Source: Cercis canadensis (Eukaryota > Streptophyta > Magnoliopsida > Fabales > Fabaceae). From it: 64,000 bases of DNA. Positions 49,801 through 62,356 of this stretch are shown here, in pieces; within the stretch, counting starts at the first letter, position 1; each line of letters starts with the position of its first letter. Location: NCBI GenBank assembly GCA_003255065.1, contig QAOA01005269.1, positions 1 to 64,000 of the forward strand, written 5' to 3'. The position numbers were made by a program, and so were the translations under genes. The notes beneath the pieces are model-generated. The model did not search any database. It saw only the letters and a program-made list of their open reading frames with translations, and was not told the origin of the DNA.

Positions 49801-50372
49801 TCATTACTTCCCTTGCCTGGGGGTGATTTGTTGACTGGGGGTACTGATTTGAAGATACGCCGTTGGGATCACTACAGGTTTTCTGTTGAACTTCATTCTT
49901 GTCTGCTTGTGTTACTTGTGACGACACTGATTAAATATATCAATTTGGTTTCTGTTGCAGTCCTGACAGAAGTTACTCTATATGTGGACCGAACTTAAAA
50001 GGAGTAGGAAATGATGATTTTTATGAAACAATCTAGTTTTGGGGTGCAAGTTGTACAGGTAATCTATAATTTATGTTTTCCTATAATTCTGCATCCTTCT
50101 TAAATTTAGTATGTATATTAAGAATGTTGTTCATTTCTTCCAATTTATTTAAAAACATAGGTTGCTGAGATTGCACTTTCTTCTCTTGTAAACAGGAAAC
50201 AAAAAGACGTCCTCTTATGACCAAGCTGACAGCAAAGGCAGTTCTTGCAGCTGCTGCCACTGATTCTGCTGGTTGCCACCGTGACTCTGTCTTGTCTCTG
50301 GCTTCTGTCAAGTTAAACCAGAGACTCCTATTATCAAGCAGTAGAGATGGGGCCATCAAGGTTTGGAAGTAA

Positions 50373-53300
50373 ATAACCAAGCTCATCTTGAGTTGTTGTA
50401 TATATGTAGTGTCAATTCTAGTAGTTAAAATTGTACGTAATGTATAGGAAATTAGGAAACTAACCTCTGTCAATTGTAGAAAAATTACAAAAAAAGAGGG
50501 GAAAAAAAAAACACTCAGCAGGGTAGTATAAACAGGAATTTGGAGATATCAGAGATGTTATAAAGAAACCACTATAAGTGTGTGATCTTGAAATTCAAAC
50601 TTTTGTAATGTCATGTAACAAAAAATAAAATCTTTATATATGTACGTTACAAGTCAGGTTGATGTTGGAAATGTGTAATCTACTATATTTACTATATGTA
50701 TATTTGAGAGACCTTTCCTTGACAGCAAGGCATCTGTTGGCCTCTGTACTCACCCTATCTGAAGAGGTTCTTTCCCACTCTAAAAAAACTCAAATAAGAG
50801 AAATGTTGGGAGTTATGTAGCACGAGTGAAGATATGAGTTTTGTATCCAGTATGGGTACGAAATATCGGTACAATATTTTTCAAAAAATAAGAGTACGGA
50901 TACGTTACATATATATATAAAATTTAATTATAAAAAAATATAAATATTCAATAAATAAATCAGTCCATAAATTTATTTTTTATTTAATCTATGTAAATAG
51001 GCTTTAAAAATTATAATGTAACACCCTCTAATTCATTTAATGAAAATAATATAACATAAAAAAATAAAAAAAGACTCCNGCTTAGATTTAAGCCGTTTAT
51101 TCTATTTAAGGTCATTTCAACCATTAAAATACATTAATATTTAATAGTTGAAATGAGCTTTAATGAAATGGACGACTTAGATTTGAGCAACATGACTCAA
51201 GTGACATGACCGGATCCAAATCCCTCTCGCCCTCGTCTCTCTCTCTCCCTCCTTCTCTCACCTTCTCTGAGTTCTCTCTCGCCCTCCTCCTCTCACCCTG
51301 ATCCCGTCTCTGTCATTCACCCTCCTCCTCTCTCTCGCGCCCTCCTCTCTCGACTCAACCGCCATCCACGGCCACCCCCCCACGTATTTGTGGTCGATTG
51401 CCTTTTGTATTGGAAGGTCTCTGCTACAATAATAAATCTGCTCTATCTTTGCTTAAATTTTAGTTATGAATCTGCTCTATCTGTTCTATTTTTGCCAAAA
51501 CAAACAAACCAGTACCCACGATTCAATTTTTCATTTTGAATTGTTGTTTCTCTTCTCTAGGGCTTGGTACAGGTCTTTCTTAGATCGTTATGGAAGCTCA
51601 AAAATCGTTGGGTTGTGAGATTATTGGATATTGGAGGAAAGAAAAGAAGGGTGGAGACTGGAGGGCGTTTCCAGCACTGGTACGTGTATTGCGTTTTGGA
51701 AACGTACCGGAAATGGGTACGGCAGGGTATTGCCATTTCGGTGCAACATAGGTTGGGAGTAAACCTTCATTTCCTCTCCTTCAATACCTTTTCAAAACTC
51801 CCCAACAAAGCTCTGGCTCTTTACAATCTTTACCAAGGTGGGACAAAAATAACATAATGGTAATGACCACGTGGTAAATTATGTGGCAAAGCTAAAACAT
51901 AAGGCTCACGCATTTGATGATGTGATATCTATGTGGTAGTCATCTAATGACTGGGCATACGTGTAACCGATGATGTGACATCCACACTGATGCCACATAA
52001 GTATTTTATTAAGTTACTTGGCAAGCATAGCTAGTTGACAGGACTAAATTGCTCCAAATTAAAAACTATAGGGACCCTTATCATCAAATTTGAAAACTAG
52101 AAGACTAAATTGCTAGCTTCCCAAAATTATACGGACTAAAAGTGTATTCAAGCCTTAAAAAAAAAACATTGAGAACATTAGGATAGGGAAATAGTTTGCA
52201 AAAAAAACACATCATATTCAAACCCCAAATGGAGAAACTAGAGGAAATATGCTCACAGCTTTCTTTATTTCTCCTTCTGGGTACACAATTACAACATTCT
52301 TTATTCGCTGATTATTTTTACATCAGTTGTGGCTTGGAATTCTTATTCTCTGCTAATTGAAGAACTATAGTCATAGAAAAAAAAAAGGGGGGGAAAGGTG
52401 AAGAACAGAAGAAAACTTAACAAGAAGAACACAAGCGCCATGCACTTGCAACAAATGTCAGCAACGGTTCCTTATTACAGAGAAAGCCCTATACATAGCC
52501 TTCAAAGCCTAACTTAATGGGTTTGTGATGGAGCTGAAAGCCCACATCTTCGAGCATTACTGGGCACTCAACTCTTCATTCCAAATCAAGTGGTTGGAAA
52601 CATTTTCAGGGATTCATAAATGACTTTGCACTCTTCATGGTATGAAAAAACGAAGCCCCGGATGTGAAGTTACTCAAGTGGCCAAAGCACCAAAAGATGG
52701 TTTAGCTCCCAAATTGACCACACCATTTTGGTCTGTAACAATCAAAAAAATGTAAGTTAAAAGGACCACTTAGTTTCAAAAGCACTACTATAAATACTGA
52801 AATTTTTTACTGAAAGCAATACCCAATCCAAGTGAGAGTTTTCTAATGAAAGACAAAAGGCAAAGGGGTTGTACATGTTAACCTACTTGACACTCCACCA
52901 CCTCAACATAACTACTCAACTATTGTTAATATCAAAATTTTCTTAATGGCTATTAGAAGTCTAAGTCTGGTATGTACCTCCTTCTAGGACACGACACAAT
53001 TTTACACAAAGTCTCCACTCTCTCCCCCTACCTCTCTCTTTCTAACAGGTCATTGACTTGGCCGTCGGAGGAGTGTTGGGGGAACCCTAGCTTTGGCCAC
53101 CACTCAAGGCGGTTCACTCTTCTTGTTACAAGTCCTAGAAGTTATCAGACGCAATGGGTTGTAAAACATGATCATTTTTAATGCTCTAGCAGCAAATGCT
53201 TTTGTTTGTTAAAATCTTACTCAGCTACTTTTTATTTTTCAGAGTTAGATAAATTTCTTACTCTTAAAACATGTATTTGCAAAAGAGTATATATATATAT

Positions 53301-53404
53301 ATAAAGATACCGTTTTACAAACTACCTAGATCTCTTCCTGTAAAAAACACCTAGTAGCTTATAGAAGAGTACATCAAATATATCTATAATTATATGTGCA
53401 CGAA
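50373..53404. other. gene-free interval with transposon relics
   Basis: 50373-50800 is the 3' flank of the VPS15 copy. 50840-51760 has tandem GGTACG/GTACGG-type motifs at both ends (about 50857-50905 and 51685-51735), typical of degenerate plant hAT-type sequence, with a palindromic element at 51080-51212 nested inside. 51860-52150 carries the phrase GGACTAAATTGCT-like found in many plant MITEs. 52970-53170 looks like an LTR end (GACTTGGCCGTCGGAGG). None has defensible ends and no protein-coding gene is seen. Confidence 0.4.
51080..51212. mobile_element. second copy of the palindromic MITE-like element
   Basis: Begins directly after the N at 51079. Contains GGTCATTTCAACCATTAAA and its partner TTGAAATGAGCTTTAATG, then the shared right tail AACATGACTCAAG and GACCGGATCC, matching 32596-32725. 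Confidence 0.55.
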
Positions 53405-56400
53405 TCAAACTTTCAATTTATAGGAAAAGGTGAACAAATTGAAATTACTTATGACTTGAGATGGATACCTACCGATTACCGGAATTCTGTGAACAAAAAA
53501 GCATGCAGAAATTACTATATAACACAGAGAAAGGACCACTCCTTTCATGTAGTGCGAAGTTCCATCCTACATCACATTAATAATAGAGTCAGAAAAGAAC
53601 AGAAAAAGGGTCATAGAACACATAAATCAGAAGATATTCATATTTACCTGCAAAGTGAACGCTGTAACAATTATTGTAAAAGCAAGACACCCAGTTTCAA
53701 GGAGATTGAAATCTAAATCCATTTGGATCCCCATTATCCATGCAACCAGCACACTTAGTGGAACCTGAAATTCATTATTAGATAGTCAAATTTTTTTAGC
53801 AAATGAAGAGATTTTGCCTGTCATAGGATATTAGGATAGATTGATACTTAAAATATATTTACATCAATAAATAACTCGTTACAAAATATAATTTTCATCA
53901 ACTTGAGTATTGAATTGTGATTTTCTGAGTGCCTGTTATGTTCATATTACACACCAAATTTTAAGAGCAATTCGATATTTAAAAATATCTAATCAAACAA
54001 ATGATTATTGATATTTTTAAAAGTACAATATAATTAAGTATATAAAATCAACTGATGGAGCGCAAAATAATTTCTAAATTTTATGAAATGTTATGCATAT
54101 GTACGAGATAAAAAAAAAATTATGAAATGAATGATAGATTTTGTGGAACATGCTTCATACATAAATTTATCTAATAAAGTAATTTTGACTTGATTTTAAT
54201 TTTTAAACTGATGCCAATTGATCCTAAACAGTTATAATTAATGCCTTGGATTATTTAAGTCTTACCACAAACATTGAAATTTGAGTTGCAGATCCCATAG
54301 CAACACCCAGAGAGAGATCCTGCACAATATATAACCAAAGCACCATTCAATTTTAACCCTGTAAAGTTTAGATTTTAATAAAAAATTTGCTTGAACATAT
54401 TTGATAAACCATACCAACTTGTTCTTAAAAGCAAATATTATTGAGCCAGCATGCTCTGCAGCATTCCCCACAATGGGTAGCAAAATTATGCTAATGAAGC
54501 TAACAGAAATGCCCCAAGAATCTGATGCAGCCTAGTTAAGGACAAAGATAGATTGAACCATTAATTTAAATTATACTTTCAAGCCAATGAAAATTTTAAG
54601 TTTATAAACAGAACTTTATTATAAAGCTTACATATATATACCTCAATGGTGCCCACAACATATTCTGATAGAAGGGATATGATCAATGTCATACCCACAA
54701 GCCAGGTGAATGCACTACAAAATCCTATCACTGGCTTCTCTTCATCTTCATCCTCCTAGTTAATCATCACACAGAAATAAAATTGATTCAAACCTTCTTT
54801 TAATAGAAATTATGCATACAAATTGTTTCAAATAATACCTTTATACCTCAACTGCCAAATTTTTCTGTAAGAAGTTTTTGCAGATACACATTTATGCTTT
54901 CATTTCCGTTATATGCATTATCAAGTCATCATATTACAGCTTGTTCTAGTTTTGGTCCATTAGTTAATTGCTTAAAATCTGATAATGAGAATAACTCCAT
55001 GTGAACTAAATAATGAAAATGAAGAGCATTGTTAGACAAAATTTTGGAGCTTCATATACTCATCAAATTGAACTTTATTATGGATGGGATAGTATCTATC
55101 ANTTGCAGATACACATTTATGCTTTCATTTCCTTTATATGCATTATCAAGTCATCATATTACAGGTTGTTCTAGTTTTGGTCCATTAGTTAATTGCTTAA
55201 AATCTGATAATGAGAATAACTCCATGTGAACTAAATAATGAAAATGAAGAGCATTGTTAGACAAAATTTTGGAGCTTCATATACTCATCAAATTGAACTT
55301 TATTATGGATGGGATAGTATCTATCACCTCTTGTGAATCAAACAATTGTCGATGAGTTTTTAATTGGAAGAAGATATATGCCATATATGCTAGAAGCATA
55401 ACAATGCTGCTTGCTCTTGACAATTGGAGAGTATAGGTGTCTATGGGATAGATGCTCCCAACAACGGCATATTTGAACATTAATGGCAGCAAATGGCACA
55501 GCAACCCCAGCAACAAAAGCAGTGAGTTCACATCTGCTTGTTTCTGTTTATCCAAAACAATAATACAAATCAATGAAACAAGGAAATTAATTATATTGTT
55601 TCTCAGTTGGTGAATTTGATCAATAAACAAATATTAAGTAAATTTGAACTGTGAACAAGAAAGACATACTCTGTCATATTTTTGTTCCTTTCTAAGATTG
55701 GCTAAGCCTCCACAGAGAAGAGAAGTCCCAAGAACTAGTAGAAGGTTTGATAGAATGGAACCCAAAAGGGAGAACTTCACAACATGTACTTTGTTCTTGC
55801 GAAGTGCTAATATTGCTATAATCATCTCAGTTGCATTACCACAGGTTGCATTCAGAAGCCCTCCAACTGCATACCAAAACCATTTTCTTTTAAATAAAAC
55901 CATTGATTTCTATTACCATATAATCGAAAACTAAGTGCAATTTTAGGTTTCATTCATAAGCAGATGAATTAATGACGAGATAAAAATGAAGGTACCTGTT
56001 GGGCCAGTGTAATACGCAATTTGTCTTGATTTTTAATGGGGATAAAATTAAGAAAAATCAAAATAAAAATGTTAGGAAAAGAATCACTTATCAATTATCA
56101 TAATATAAAATACTAAAAATTACAACATTAAGTTGGCAGTGGCACTGAAATCATCTTACTCAGTGAGGAAGCTGACACGTTCGGCTAACGGGGCGAGTCC
56201 AATTAAGCTCAAAGCAAAAATCCAAGGCTACGTGGCACAGAATAAAATAATAAAAATAAATAAACTTTACCANAACATATATTTAAAGATTATCATCATG
56301 CTTACCCTTCCGAAGCTATAAAAATCTGCAACAACAGCTAAAGGGATGGCCGGAAAAAGCACAGCGAGCTTAGTGCCAAAGATGACCTCTTGTAAATTGG

Positions 56401-56602
56401 TTATGAAATTTCTAAGCATTTGGAATCGAATGTCGCTGGTCACCAGAACTGGATCTGATTTCTTTCTCACCATTGAAGGCAACAAGTTTTGCGGCGTCCG
56501 AAACCCCTCGACGACGCTGTTTTTGTTATTGTTGTGGTGGTGGTGGTGGTGGTAGTGACTATTATTCTCCAAATCATTGATGTCCTCTTGATGAGACTCC
56601 AT
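53405..56602 (-). CDS. CAX: vacuolar cation/proton exchanger (CAX type)
   Basis: Tonoplast Ca2+/H+ antiporter, type I (CAX1/CAX3-like). Exons on the minus strand: 56602-56306, 56227-56160, 56024-55996, 55866-55670, 55543-55328, 54755-54642, 54531-54415, 54319-54266, 53764-53648, 53566-53405; GT/AG and phases agree, 1371 nt, 456 aa plus stop. An 18-nt microexon (54864-54847, AG/GT flanked, in frame) is possible between exons 5 and 6. The N-terminal cytosolic part (residues 1-65) has a His tract (about 17-23) and the KKSDPVLV region; first helix [12 protein letters not shown]. Antiporter signatures: [13 protein letters not shown] (first alpha repeat), acidic EDEDEE loop, [17 protein letters not shown] (second alpha repeat). 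The C-terminus differs from Arabidopsis CAX1. No stop or frameshift. N bases at 55102 and 56273 are intronic. Confidence 0.9.
54878..55326. repeat. 224-bp duplicated flanks around the N at 55102 in a CAX intron
   Basis: 54878-55101 and 55103-55326 are almost identical (CATTTCCGTTATATGC versus CATTTCCTTTATATGC). The duplication enlarges the intron between exons 5 and 6 without touching coding sequence, and fits an unmerged contig overlap. Confidence 0.85.
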
Positions 56603-59115
56603 ATATGGCTGCAGGTGAAGACTGTGTTTGTGAGGTGGTGAGGTTTTAGTTGCTGGTGGTGGTGCCTTGGGAGAAAATAAAATTTAAGGGTTTCTGAATC
56701 CTCTGTTAAAGATGGTGAAGTAAATGAGAATAAATACGTAGGACAAGAACTGAGAATAGTATTGAATAATGATGAGTGAAAGAGTGAAACTTGAAGCTTC
56801 GTGGAAAATTCGTTGCTCTTGTTTGCATGAGCCACGTACTTTTATTACATATGCGTTAGGTGATAGGTGTTTTGCGATTGTGCAAGTTGGTGGCAGTGAA
56901 GGTTAAGGGATTCGGCAACGTCTAACTTACTTGGATATAGAAAACAAAAACGCAAAATGGTGAAATATTATTAATGTTAGTGAGATTGAGAATTGAGAAG
57001 GATGAGAATAAAATTAATTTTAGAAAAATTGTGATTGAGTTTGAGGCACACTGCATCCACAAGGTTTAAATTCGAGACTATTTGTTTAAGTGACTATAAC
57101 TCCTTCTACTCACATCAGTCTTGGTTGATCACGTATGTAATTACATTAAACTAATAAGAGAATGACAATTGGAAATTTAAAAAAAAAAAAAAGACGAAGA
57201 AAATATTGAGAAGAATTATAATAGAAAACATAATTCAAATGATACTTTTATTTTTTTATTTTTTATGTAACTCAAATAATTTTTTCAGTTATTAAATAGA
57301 AGACGCCAAATTTTTTTAGCTGGAGATGTTGGAAGAATGAAAATTTGAACTTAGAATCTCAATTTTGTGAAAGATCACTTGAACTAGCTAAGACAATCAA
57401 ATATTGATTCATGCATATAGAAATTTTTGTATGTTAATATGTGGGTAGATTGTGGCTTCTTGCATTGCGTGGAATTATTGCATTAATAATTCATGTCCGA
57501 ATTAAGGGAAAACTTATTGGCAAAAAATTAAAGAGGACAAAAGTAATAAGGTATTGGATTANTCATGTCCAAATTAAGGGAAAACTTATTGGCAAAAAAT
57601 TAAAGAGGACAAAAGTAATAAGGTATTGGATTATTAACTAATTTCCTTCTCAAACAATTGTTTAAATCATTTCCTCGATACCTAATTTTCTCCAATTTTC
57701 AGCATACAAATATTGTAGGGGTAACGAGCTGCACTGCAGGAGAATGAAGAAAAAAAATGGGCAGAAATTTAGGTAGAAGCAGGGGGGACTTCCTAGTTTA
57801 TAGTAGATTTATTAAATAATAATAATAATAATAATAATAAAAGAACATAATTTGAAAAACTAAAGCTTAGATTTAAATTATAATTTTTAAAAATTATCTG
57901 ATTATTAAATTAACATTGAAATTTTTTTTTTATATATTTTTTACTATAACTCTGAATTAGAACATAAAACCTAACTACAAGCCCTAATGACAATCTTAAT
58001 AATACTCAACTACAAGCTGTTTGGTTAACACTAAAAACTTGAGTAGATAAAATTCATCCTAAATAATGAATATGAATATGTATTTTAAGCACTGCTATTT
58101 GGTTAGATCAAACAAAATAATATATAGGTATACTGAGATTATTTTCATGGCTTGAGGGTTTCTATGTTTGAACATGAAGTTATAGCCAAAATACCAAAAA
58201 AAAGTTGTAGATATCAGTTATTTATTTAATATGTTTTATTGAACTCACATATTCATTAAGTAATTAAAACAAATAGCACAAATATAATCAATTTTTAATT
58301 TTGTTTGTATATTAAATAATTAGTTTCTTTCAATAACATATAGAAAACTAGAAAGTCTTAAAAATATTAAACTTTTAGGAAACATTTTATTGGCTTAAGT
58401 GTAGTACTGTCCCAATAAATTATAAGAAACTCTATGTCGTCAGACAAAAATAATACATTGATCGAACATATGTATTAAAAATACTAAATCCTTCATCAAA
58501 CTAAAAATATTTAAACCTAATTGCCATGGTTGTAGTGTCCAAATATATATCCAAGCATCCGCTGTAAATACTCCATGAAGCCAATGACATGTCCTGACTT
58601 TTGAATATGATATATTTCTCTTATCTTAAACTTATATATATACATATATATATATATAGCTTGACATACATTATTTTGTATATATTTAATAGGTCCACGC
58701 ATGCTTTTTTTTTTCTCCTTTAACACCTTATATCCAATATTCTATGCCTTTTCTACTTTCAATAATGATACTCTTATATTTTTTTATATATATCTTTTTT
58801 TTTACTTATAAACTTAATTTGTAGCATTTAAATTTAATTGAATCCGTAAAAATTTATAGTATCTCAATAAGACTTTGATGATCTGACAACTTAAATTAAT
58901 TTATATCCAAGCCACTAAATGTAATCTAGTATTAAGGAATTTAGATAATTTACAAGAGATAAAGAATTCAAATCTCTATTCAAGTAATGTAACAAAAAAA
59001 AAAAGTACACCTTTTATAGTATCTTGTGAGAAATTTTTTTGGGGCAAGTACTCATACCAAATAGCATTCTCTAAATTTCATTACTAGTTCCTGCAAAATT
59101 CAACTTTAAAATATA
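56603..59115. other. gene-free interval upstream of CAX
   Basis: 56603-56900 should contain the CAX promoter and leader (minus strand). The rest is AT-rich with no gene. Two small items: a 71-bp duplication around the N at 57562 (57491-57561 and 57563-57633), and an AAT microsatellite near 57817-57840. Confidence 0.5.
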
Positions 59116-59771
59116 GGCTTAATTGTAATTTTGGTCCCTTTATTTTAACAATTTGAACTTTTTGGTCCATCTTCTTTAAAAATGAACTATTGAATCCCTC
59201 TATATTTATAAAATATACAATTTTGGTCATTTTGTCTTTAAGTCAAAATTCTTAGGTTTATTTCGAGGTATAAAGTTCTCTAATCATAATCTCACCGTTC
59301 AGATTGAAGAGTTACGTCTTGTAAATCTCCTTACTAAATTTCAGCCCGATCTAACGGTGAAACTCAGCCCAAAATACCAAAATCATAATTTTTCATCTAA
59401 CCAAAGATCTAGACTCATTCACTGTTAGATTGAGTTGAAATTTAGTAGGGAGGTTCACAAGACATAGCTCTTTAATTTGAACANCAAAATCATAAGTTTT
59501 CATCTAACCAAAGATCTAGACTCATTCACTGTTAGATTGAGCTAAAATTTAGTGGGGAGGTTCACAAGACATAGCTCTTTAATTTGAACAGTGAGATTAT
59601 GAATCAAAGAACTTTACACCTTGAAATAAACTTAAGAATTTTGACTTAAAGACAAAATGACTAAAATTGTATATTTTATGAGTATAGAGGGACTCAATAG
59701 TTCATTTTTAAAGAATGAGAACCAAAAAGTTTAAGTTGTTAAAATAAGAGGACTAAAATTGCAATTAAACC
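59116..59771. mobile_element. Mutator-type foldback MITE with 9-bp target duplication
   Basis: Starts GGCTTAATTGTAATTTTGG and ends with the reverse complement of GGTTTAATTGCAATTTTAG. The arms stay complementary for about 250 bp with scattered mismatches. TAAAATATA flanks both sides (59107-59115 and 59772-59780). Nine-base duplications and long terminal inverted repeats point to Mutator-like elements. No transposase. The N at 59484 sits at the hairpin centre with about 100 bp duplicated on each side (about 59381-59483 and 59485-59590), so the true element is probably shorter. Confidence 0.8.
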
Positions 59772-59780
59772 TAAAATATA

Positions 59781-61587
59781 TCACCATGGTCCCTTTTGGC
59801 CCATAATTGTATAAAGTTACAAATTTTTGTTAAAAGGAAAATGCTAATTATGTATACACTGTTAATATTGATGCTATATATCTAGTCTATAAAACAATTT
59901 CTGTACATTTTCCCTTTTATATACGAAGTTGTTAAGAGACCATTGTACAAATCCTTGTGGTGTGAAGTAACATAGAAAATCTCAATTTAAGCTGATCATG
60001 AGGAATAGCTTAAGGCACATTAGTACATTACAATCCGTATGGCATAGACTGTAACACTAACGCCTGAGAAAGTAAACTTCTTGGAATTTTCAAGAGCCAG
60101 CTCGTAGAGAGTAAACGTCGTCGTTTTTTCCCTTACAGCTACGATAACTAGGACAAACAACACGCACTGCCGTTCATCGTTGCTTGCTGGTTCTTTAAGA
60201 TAATCAAAACTAGACGAAGTTTCCTATAGTTAGCATATACTATATATCGTCTCCTTAGTCCTTACCATGGATGAATGAACCGTACGTGTAAAATGTAAAT
60301 TACTACAGATAAATAAAACATTTCTCATAATTCAAATCAAAATATCTCTAGTTTAACTAAGCAGTAATTCATCTCTCAAACTATTAATTCGTCTCTCAAG
60401 TTTCCTTTATAGAGATTTGTTCATTGAGACCCACCTATTGTCTAAGTGTCAGAGAGTAGCCCACTTGAGTTCATGAGGTTGTTCGAGGTTATCTACAACT
60501 ACAATGTCCAAACATGAATACTGTTGGTATTTTTATTAAAAGCCATTCAGTTATGGTTTTCTGATCTTTATTACATTATAAAATGATTTGAAGGCAAACG
60601 GTTCAGCTCATGAATTGGCCAACCTTCTCTTTCTCTTTAAAGTCAACGTTCTCTTTTTTTTTTTTTTTTTTTTTAACTCCGGAATCAACGCCCAATTCAA
60701 ATATTTGGATGAAATCAGACTTATCAAATTTGGGACAAGTTATCCNTAAAGGTCTCATTGTTAAATCATTCACAGTTGTAACTTTATGTGGTAGAATGCT
60801 TTGAGACCACCTTCATTTTATCAATGAGAGGTCTCGAACACAATACCCTCTTCTTGTGAGAAGAACCTTGTGGCCAATTGATCTACAACCCAGTTGATAA
60901 TGTTCTCCTTCTTTTTATTGGCTAACAGTTTGGCATTTGATGTGCTTTAATTTTTTTTATTGTTATTATTTTTATTTTTGTAAGCTTGGAAACAATAGAT
61001 ACATCGCAAATTTTAATTTACTTTGGTATTCTAATTCATACTTAGTTTATTAGAATTCTTAGATGTGGTAGCAAAGCCACCTTATATGGATTAAGGATCT
61101 TTGTAATTTCAAGGTTGAAACTTACATATCTTATGTTGATATGAACATGTTCTTGCTAGGGTGAGCACCGGTCAGGTTTGATCAAATTGGGAGACTTGAG
61201 CCACAAACCGATGCTACCCAAGGCTATGTAAAGGGAGAACCGAACCGGTTTAGCAGTTCGGCTGGGCAGTTAAATGCAGTTGGGGCCTGGTGTTGGGCCA
61301 GTTTTTTACCTGTATATTGGACCTGAACGGAAGCACTTAGTTATATAATTTAAGCCTAAATGGCTTAAATTGTCTTGTTAACCTGATTAAGCCAACATTA
61401 AAAAAATGTTTACCCAAATAAAACAGTGTAATTGTTAGGGCGTTGTTCAAAAGCTAAATCAACCAGACCAAACTGAGCAATGCAAACCAAATTGATAGAT
61501 TGGTTTGGTTTAAATTTTTATATGGGTTAGGTTGGGTTGGGTTGGGTTGGAATTTTTTAATAAATATTTGATTGGGCTCATTTCAGG
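59781..61587. other. gene-free interval
   Basis: AT-rich; no gene. Has an N at 60746. From about 61155 GC-richer GGTTTGG/GGGTTGG-type subterminal motifs resembling hAT elements appear (GGGTGAGCACCGGTCAGG at 61159), but I could not pair ends or find a target duplication. Confidence 0.4.
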
Positions 61588-62356
61588 TAGAGGTGGAAAA
61601 TTTGGTTAAGCCCAATGGGCTGGCCCGTTTTGGCCTAGAAAAAAAAAATAGGACTAAGTTCTCAAATTGCTGGCTCGAATAAAAACGAGCCGATTTGGCC
61701 TGGCCCGTTTTGACACGTGGCCTATTCGGGTTTGAGCCGAGCCAGGCCTTTAAAAAAAAAAACTTATTAAATCATATTATTATGTGTTTTTTAACTTTAA
61801 AGTATGTACTATTATAATTTTTTTAGTTACTTATACATCTTTATTTTAAATTTATACTCATATGCATTTTTTTATACATCTTTGATTCTTTATTTTAATT
61901 TTATTTANGCCTTTAAAAAAAAAAATTATTAAATCATATTAGTATGTGTTTTATAACTTTAAAGTATGTACTATTATAATTTTTTTAGTTACTTATACAT
62001 CTTTATTTTAAATTTATACTCATATGCATTTTTTTATACATCTTTGATTCTTTATTTTAATTTTATTTATTACTTTATACATATTTTATTTTGTTTAATT
62101 ATATTTATTAATAATTTAACTAAAATCACCAAAGAAAAAAATTTAAACATTTGTTAGATTTTAACTTAATTACAAATAAAAATAATTATAAAAAAAAGTG
62201 GGCCAACCCATTTAGGCCGTTGCCCGTGTAGGGCCAGGCTGGACCAACAATTTTCTGGCCCAAATAAGAATGAACCAAATTGGCCCGGCCCTTTTTGGCC
62301 TGTGACCCGATCCAGCCGGGCCAAAACAGGTCGAGCCGACCCGTTTCCCACCTCTA
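61588..62356. mobile_element. non-autonomous hAT-type element with 8-bp target duplication
   Basis: Terminal inverted repeat TAGAGGTGG...CCACCTCTA, with GC-rich GGCCCG/CGGGCC subterminal motifs on both sides. Flanked by ATTTCAGG (61580-61587) and GTTTCAGG (62357-62364), an 8-bp duplication with one mismatch. This is the hAT pattern. No transposase. The interior is AT-rich and contains an assembly duplication of about 162 bp around the N at 61908 (61746-61907 and 61909-62070), so the real size is probably near 600 bp. Confidence 0.8.

Larger units (their letters stand above)
42266..50372 (+). pseudogene. VPS15: VPS15 (PI3-kinase regulatory subunit 4) pseudogene with introns
   Basis: VPS15 is the scaffold pseudokinase of the VPS34 PI3-kinase complex (autophagy, vacuolar sorting), with kinase, HEAT and WD40 parts. 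Exons: 42266-42539, 43125-43247, 43339-43384, 43539-43699, 44342-44421, 44555-44660, 44942-45118, 45216-49496 (interrupted), 49630-49877, 49961-50058, 50196-50372. Recognisable: myristoylation-type N-terminus MGNKIARTTQ, LGRGRF, HGDIKCEN, LADFA in place of DFG, HEAT region (QELVMGPKQTPN), WD40 with CGNWFVSGSSRG and the C-terminal SSSRDGAIKVWK. Disabling: TAG 42305-42307, frame loss in exon 1, TAA 45477-45479, frame loss near 47130-47158, TAA 47260-47262, TGA 48718-48720, a lost base near 50025, plus a solo LTR. Introns show it is a segmental, not processed, copy. An active copy should exist elsewhere, because VPS15 is essential in Arabidopsis. Confidence 0.9.

Noticed and set aside
56507..56835. 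His/Thr-rich minus-strand frame overlapping the CAX start in another frame
   Set aside because: It is the shadow of the CAX leader and His tract; the CAX frame continues correctly into nine further exons.
57441..57641. 66-codon frame with an internal repeat
   Set aside because: The repeat comes from the duplication around the N at 57562, not from a protein repeat.
61520..61555. GGGTTGG repeats that look like degenerate telomere sequence
   Set aside because: The unit is GGGTTGG/GGTTTGG, as in hAT subterminal regions, not the plant telomere unit TTTAGGG, and it is short.
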